Of a stretch of DNA of 64,000 nt, positions 62,100 to 64,000 are shown one piece after another. A program made the position numbers and the translations under genes. The DNA is taken from contig OX352761.1 of NCBI GenBank assembly GCA_947095585.1, positions 59,574,832 through 59,638,831 of the forward strand, read 5' to 3'. This DNA is from Nephrocerus scutellatus. Taxonomy: Eukaryota; Arthropoda; Insecta; Diptera; Pipunculidae. The stretch's first letter is position 1. Every line of letters starts with the position of its first letter. A model generated the notes under the pieces. The model was not told where the DNA came from, made no database searches, and worked only from the letters and a program-made list of their open reading frames with translations.

Positions 62100-64000
62100 T
62101 TGGAGCAATTGAATCATCTTCCCCTTGTATTTCCCCTAGCTGCTTCTATGTCAAATGATCTTTAATCTTCTGGACCGTAGTTCATGAAATAGCTGAGCAT
62201 TTCTGGTTTTGCGGTCTTCTAATGCGTTTGTACTGGGAGACACAACACTTCCAAAATTATCCATCATTGTTAGGTAAGTAGGTAGAGTGGTGGACCTCGC
62301 TGTTCTTGCGAGGTCCTTTATAAAATGCACCATTAAGATACCACAAATTTCGACCTAGCCTGGATATTTATGCGGTTTAAATCCAGCCTGTAGCGTTTAG
62401 ATACGCTATCAATTCGATGATCCTGTAAACTGAGAGCTATTTCAGGTCAGCAACAAAGGGTCTACCTAAAGTGCGGTGTCTTGGCCGGACAACTACAGAG
62501 GAAGTGTATGAGAGTTTCTTTCTCTTTTTCATCATTGCAACTTCTGCATATGTTGTTTTCCGGTATACCCAACTTGGCGGCATGTCTACTTACTGGCCAG
62601 TTGCCCGTGTTGATAGCCACAACTCTGGCAACATTCTTCCGGGTTCTAGATAACAACTCGGTGGTTTTCCTTTTGTTATAGGATGGCCACATCAATCTTG
62701 ATTTGGCAAAGTTCGATAGACTGCTCAACCTGAGCTTTTTATTGAAAAAATTGGTGGTCGCATGAATCGCCTTTATGGCAAATTGACTATCAACATATAT
62801 TCCAACCCTTCCGATTTGCGCTTTAATAAACCTTAGTGTCCTGCAGGTCTACCTTATTGCTAGGATCTCTGCCTGAAAGATAAAGAACATCTGAGAAGAT
62901 ACCTGCACCGACTCCGTCCTTCATCTTGTATCCCTCAGTGAATATTGTTGCGTCAAATTGCCTCGTTACTGCCCCATCCTTCCAGTTTCCCCTGGTAAGA
63001 AACTCGACGCCAAATGAGGAGTTGAAGCTAAGTTTAGGAATGCAGTAGACAGTAGATGATGGTATCATACCATCAGATACTGTTTGCAGTATATTACAGT
63101 TCCCGTATGAACTAGTAGCAAACCTCCCAGATTCTCTCAGTTCTACTGCGCTGCACGTCGCAATATTCTTGATAAATATGTCAGCAAGTAACAGGTGCAA
63201 GATGGTGTTAAGGGCCTCGGTTAGACATGACCGTAGAGCTCCTGTGATGCCGACTGCTGCTGATCGCTGTAATCTACCGAGTTTAGTGGCATTAGACTTC
63301 TTTTTCATCGCTGGCCACCAGACTATCCATAGCGATCCATAGGTATGAATTGGCCGTACAACAGCTGTGTAATGCCATCCTTGGTTGATGACCTTATTTC
63401 CTGCCGATGATTATACTGCTGGTATAGAGGGCCACGCCCGCTTTCTTAGCCCTGTTCTCTATGTTAGTTAGCCTTCCAGCTAAGCTTTCTATCCCAGATT
63501 ACTCCAAGATATTTGGCGCTGGTGGTAAGATTAAGACTTTGCCCCTTGAGTTTTGGAGGACAAAGGCCGTTATATTAGATTTAGTGGTGAACAGTATCAC
63601 TTCATACTTCCCTGGGTTAACTCCAATGCCACAGGTTGTTGCCCAGGAGCTGACTTTACCATAACTTCAGTGATCACGGAAAGGTGCTGGCCTGGTACAT
63701 CTGCGTACGAACCTACCTTCGTCATATCCCTTTTAAGTTTTGGTAGCATTTTGTTAATTACCATCAGCCACATTAAGGGAGAGATTGTCTCCTTGGGGAA
63801 TCGACTAGCTTGGTAATATTACAGCTGCCAAGATTGGCATGTATAATCCTGCTACCGAGCATGCATATAGAAGGATTCCACTCCTGAATGATTCAGAGCT
63901 TCCTTAATGGCCTCAATGCGAACATTGTTGAAGGCCCGTTCTATATCTAAGAAGGTGGCTAGCGTAAACTGCTTGTAATTATTCGTGTGCTCAATCGTTC
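62100..64000 (-). mobile_element. R1-clade LINE, 3' half, running off the window
   Basis: Minus strand. From the right edge come RT tail remnants (AKYLGVIWDRKLSWKANL, YTAVVRPIHTYGSLWIVWWP in pieces), then KKSNATKLGRLQRSAAVGITGA, ALNTILHLLLADIFI, FTEGYKMKDGVGAGIFSD (RNase H start) and RDPSNKVDLQDTK. The C-terminus has SRTRKNVARVVAINTGNWPV, SRHAAKLGIPENNICRSCND and EKETLIHFLCSCPA, the CCHC finger that ends R1 elements. Frames are broken at several points. The RT catalytic box would lie beyond 64000. Confidence 0.82.
62462..62728 (-). pseudogene. R1 C-terminal CCHC domain
   Basis: An 88-residue open piece: FAKSRLMWPSYNKRKTTELL, SRTRKNVARVVAINTGNWPV, RHAAKLGIP, then C-x2-C-x9-H-x4-C (CRSCNDEKEKETLIHFLCSC). 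This finger follows RNase H in R1 elements and probably binds nucleic acid. It is joined by a frame change to the RNase H part at 62823-63308. Confidence 0.78.

Noticed and set aside
62100..64000. rDNA at the right edge because R1-like sequence is present
   Set aside because: No 28S sequence is seen and R1-clade elements also occur outside rDNA.

Overview
The window looks like repeat-dense heterochromatin or pericentromeric DNA from an insect, most likely a fly. The evidence is the mixture of families: BEL/Pao retrotransposons, errantivirus-like Ty3/Gypsy proviruses with a tRNA-Ser-type primer site, CR1, R1 and RTE-like LINEs, hAT and mariner relics, DINE-1/Helentron-like elements, and a DD41D mariner. 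DD41D mariners are the 'rosa' group, first described in the tephritid Ceratitis rosa, so a tephritid-like fly is my best guess, but species cannot be fixed from this sequence. I found no convincing host protein gene, rRNA gene or functional tRNA gene. Almost every coding stretch is a broken transposon gene.

Layout. 1-10966 is a nested stack. A BEL element on the minus strand (RT/RNase H at 10527-10966, integrase at 52-1690) is split by a long-inverted-repeat 'foldback-like' element (1711-2244 and 10191-10526). That element is split by an errantivirus-like provirus with gag, pol and env (2245-10190). Its gag is split by a DD41D mariner (3406-5188), which itself carries two head-to-head MITEs (3505-4115). 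A CR1 fragment (400-990) interrupts the BEL integrase. 11435-20830 holds two further BEL gag relics, one interrupted by an RTE-like LINE with a clear 10-bp target duplication and the other apparently interrupted by another LINE, plus a Tc1/mariner (maT-like) piece and Helentron-like copies. 21100-31610 contains a second, minus-strand errantivirus relic whose integrase (21505-22010) and gag/protease/pol (29965-31187) are far apart. Between them sit a self-nested PIF/Harbinger-like MITE, a nearly full-length CR1 LINE and a 1.77-kb inverted-repeat element. 32500-43910 is a patchwork: R1 RNase H, BEL gag, a second DD41D fragment, an unusual C/A-rich tract, two more LINEs, a hAT transposase tail, Helentron copies and a tRNA-derived SINE. 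43910-49040 is mostly unidentified AT-rich DNA with one mariner relic and one Helentron copy.

49040-61594 is a satellite array of 118-bp monomers, about 70 in all, split in phase by a 4.3-kb LINE. It shows internal higher-order organisation: duplicated blocks at offsets of 11 and 30 monomers, and stretches of 236-bp dimers. The array's outermost monomers are the most divergent. The window ends in an R1-clade LINE on the minus strand that runs off the right edge.

The elements do not form a pathway. Their value is as an insertion stratigraphy: target-site duplications and preserved reading phase let several insertions be ordered. The items most worth follow-up are the satellite's higher-order structure, the five-level nest at the left end, the Helentron-like family with seven copies, the self-nested MITE with exact 3-bp duplications, and the foldback-like element.
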